Both the position numbers and the translations under genes were made by a program. Source: Streptomyces sp. NBC_00582 (GTDB taxonomy: Bacteria > Actinomycetota > Actinomycetes > Streptomycetales > Streptomycetaceae). Taken from it: a DNA stretch of 64,000 nt. A model generated the notes under the pieces. The model worked only from the letters and a program-made list of their open reading frames with translations, was not told the origin of the DNA and did no database searches. Below are positions 62,929 to 64,000 of the stretch, piece after piece. The stretch spans positions 9,796,001 through 9,860,000 of the forward strand of contig NZ_CP107772.1 of the NCBI RefSeq assembly GCF_036345155.1, in the 5' to 3' direction. The stretch's first letter is position 1. Every line of letters starts with the position of its first letter.

Positions 62929-63890
62929 CCACGCGCCTCCCGGCGGTCGTCGTCGGCGAAGCACTGGTGGACGTCATCGTCGATCGCGACGGCCCGAGCC
63001 GCAGCCACCCCGGTGGCAGTCCCGCCAACGTGGCCCTCGGCCTGGGCCGCCTCGGCCACCCGGTCCGGCTCGCCACCCGCGTGGGACACGACGACTTCGG
63101 CCACCTCCTGCAAAGGCACCTGAAGGACAGCGGAGTCGAGTTGACCGCGGGATCCGTGGTCGCCGCCGCCACCTCCACGGCAACCGCCGTACTCGATGCG
63201 GCGGGCGCCGCGCGGTACACCTTCGACATCACCTGGGCACTGCCGAAGGCCGTCGAGGCAGCGCTGATCGAGGGCCCGGCGGCGCACGTCCACACCGGAT
63301 CCATCGCCACCGCCCTGAGCCCGGGAGCCGAGCAGGTCCTCGCGGCCCTGCACGCCGTGCGGCCCTCGGCCACCGTCTCCTACGACCCGAACGTGAGGCC
63401 CGCGCTGCTCCGCTCCCCGGGGGAGGAACGCGAACGGGTGGAGCGGCTCGTCGCCCTCAGCGACGTGGTGAAGGCCAGCGAAGAGGACCTCGCCTGGCTC
63501 CACCCGGGCGAGACCCCCGACAGGACGGCGGCCCGCTGGGCACGCAGCGGCCCGTCGCTGGTCGTCCTCACCCGGGGAGCCGACGGCGCCGAAGCGTACT
63601 GGCGACACGGCCACCGGAGCATCGCACCGGTCCCCGTCCAGGTGGTGGACACCGTGGGAGCGGGCGACGCCTTCATGGCCGGGCTCGTCAGCCGCCTCCT
63701 GCACGCGGGACTGCTGGGCGGCGGCCCCGGGACCGAGGCGGAAACGGCACGCGCGGCGCTGCGCAGGGCCACCGGCACCGACCGGTTGCCCGCGATCCTC
63801 GACGAGGCCGTGGCGACGGCCGCCCGCGCCGCCGCCCTCACCTGCGCACGCGAGGGAGCGGACCCACCCACCACGGCGGAACTGATGTGA
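62925..63890 (+). CDS. PfkB-family carbohydrate kinase (fructokinase type)
   Basis: A 321-residue ribokinase-fold kinase: VVVGEALVDVIVDRDG, substrate motif HPGGSPANVALGLGRLG, and C-terminal signature DTVGAGDAFMAGL with the catalytic Asp. It would phosphorylate the ketose made by the dehydrogenase. GTG 62925 overlaps that gene by 4 bp. Last gene of the operon before the hairpin. Confidence 0.93.
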   Translation: MTTRLPAVVVGEALVDVIVDRDGPSRSHPGGSPANVALGLGRLGHPVRLATRVGHDDFGHLLQRHLKDSGVELTAGSVVAAATSTATAVLDAAGAARYTFDITWALPKAVEAALIEGPAAHVHTGSIATALSPGAEQVLAALHAVRPSATVSYDPNVRPALLRSPGEERERVERLVALSDVVKASEEDLAWLHPGETPDRTAARWARSGPSLVVLTRGADGAEAYWRHGHRSIAPVPVQVVDTVGAGDAFMAGLVSRLLHAGLLGGGPGTEAETARAALRRATGTDRLPAILDEAVATAARAAALTCAREGADPPTTAELM

Positions 63891-63896
63891 CGGACG

Positions 63897-63930
63897 GGCA
63901 GGCCCCCACCCCGCGGTCGCGGGGCCTGCC
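63897..63930. terminator. Strong hairpin terminator between convergent genes
   Basis: GGCAGGCCCC (63897-63906) pairs perfectly with GGGGCCTGCC (63921-63930), 6 bp after the kinase stop. It also lies 10 bp beyond the stop of the minus-strand partial gene, so it can serve both directions. Confidence 0.8.
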
Positions 63931-63940
63931 TCCGGTCATG

Positions 63941-64000
63941 TCAGCTCGTCAACGTGACGTACGACGCCGGAACCCGGCGCGCCATCGCGACCGCCCGACG
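63941..64000 (-). CDS. C-terminal end of an unidentified gene (cut by window edge)
   Basis: Reading leftwards from the window end the frame gives MARRVPASYVTLTS and a TGA at 63941-63943, with codon use typical of this genome. Only 19 residues are visible, too few to name a family. Its stop lies just outside the bidirectional hairpin, as expected for a convergent gene. Confidence 0.45.
   Translation of the reverse strand, partial: RRAVAMARRVPASYVTLTS

Overview
The window reads as chromosomal DNA of a Streptomyces-like actinomycete. Base composition is very GC-rich, third codon positions are almost always G or C, GTG (and one TTG) starts are common, and genes within operons typically overlap by 4 bp. 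Family content fits: LAL-type LuxR giants, several IclR regulators, ECF sigma/anti-sigma, RavA/ViaA-like pair, RheA-type hsp20 control, and the cysteine-containing leader peptides typical of actinobacterial sulfur genes.

Layout. 1-4.7 kb: start of an ECF sigma gene, a membrane-anchored beta-domain surface protein, a glyoxalase remnant, and a VWA/MoxR (ViaA/RavA-like) pair whose ATPase gene carries a one-base frameshift. 4.7-12 kb: tyrosine/homogentisate catabolism. A minus-strand operon (hmgA, a conserved unknown gene, fahA, scoA, scoB) faces an IclR regulator across a palindromic operator, and hppD lies beyond. 12-20 kb: NCS1 permease, cytochrome P450 and a secreted GH32 fructan hydrolase, separated by gaps full of decayed gene fragments (AsnC, PucR, FMN reductase, LLM and PLP enzymes, MerR, MDR). 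20-33 kb: AKR/HxlR pair, then a sulfur-themed stretch: a Cys leader peptide before an SsuD-like monooxygenase, a polar-amino-acid ABC importer in one operon with homocysteine methyltransferase, two IclR regulators, and a second Cys leader before a molybdenum sulfite oxidase.

33-37.7 kb: a co-directional set comprising a 45-residue basic peptide, an ABC exporter, a Ser/Thr-kinase-like protein, an ECF sigma factor and its zinc anti-sigma. 37.8-44.9 kb: SDR, phytoene-desaturase-like oxidoreductase and SRPBCC proteins, then stress genes (DUF2267, Hsp20 with a RheA operator, DUF3618/DUF1469 envelope proteins, PRC-barrel, PPOX). 44.86-46.09 kb: nested mobile DNA, a 25-bp-inverted-repeat MITE-like element with an IS481-family insertion in its right-hand CTAG. 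46-57.4 kb: an island of two metallo-beta-lactamase-fold proteins, four alpha/beta hydrolases and two LAL regulators; a shared roughly 22-bp motif lies upstream of three of its target-type genes. 57.8-63.9 kb: a DeoR-regulated sugar-alcohol uptake and oxidation operon (binding lipoprotein, two permeases, zinc dehydrogenase, PfkB kinase) closed by a strong hairpin terminator.

The most noteworthy observations are the paired apparently leaderless cysteine leader peptides, the nested MITE/IS in which CTAG target sites supply stop codons, the self-nested domain duplication in the GH32 enzyme, the shared LAL/hydrolase motif, the peptide-exporter-kinase-sigma operon, and the unassigned protein embedded in the homogentisate operon where maleylacetoacetate isomerase would be expected. 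All calls come from reading the sequence; no database search was run.
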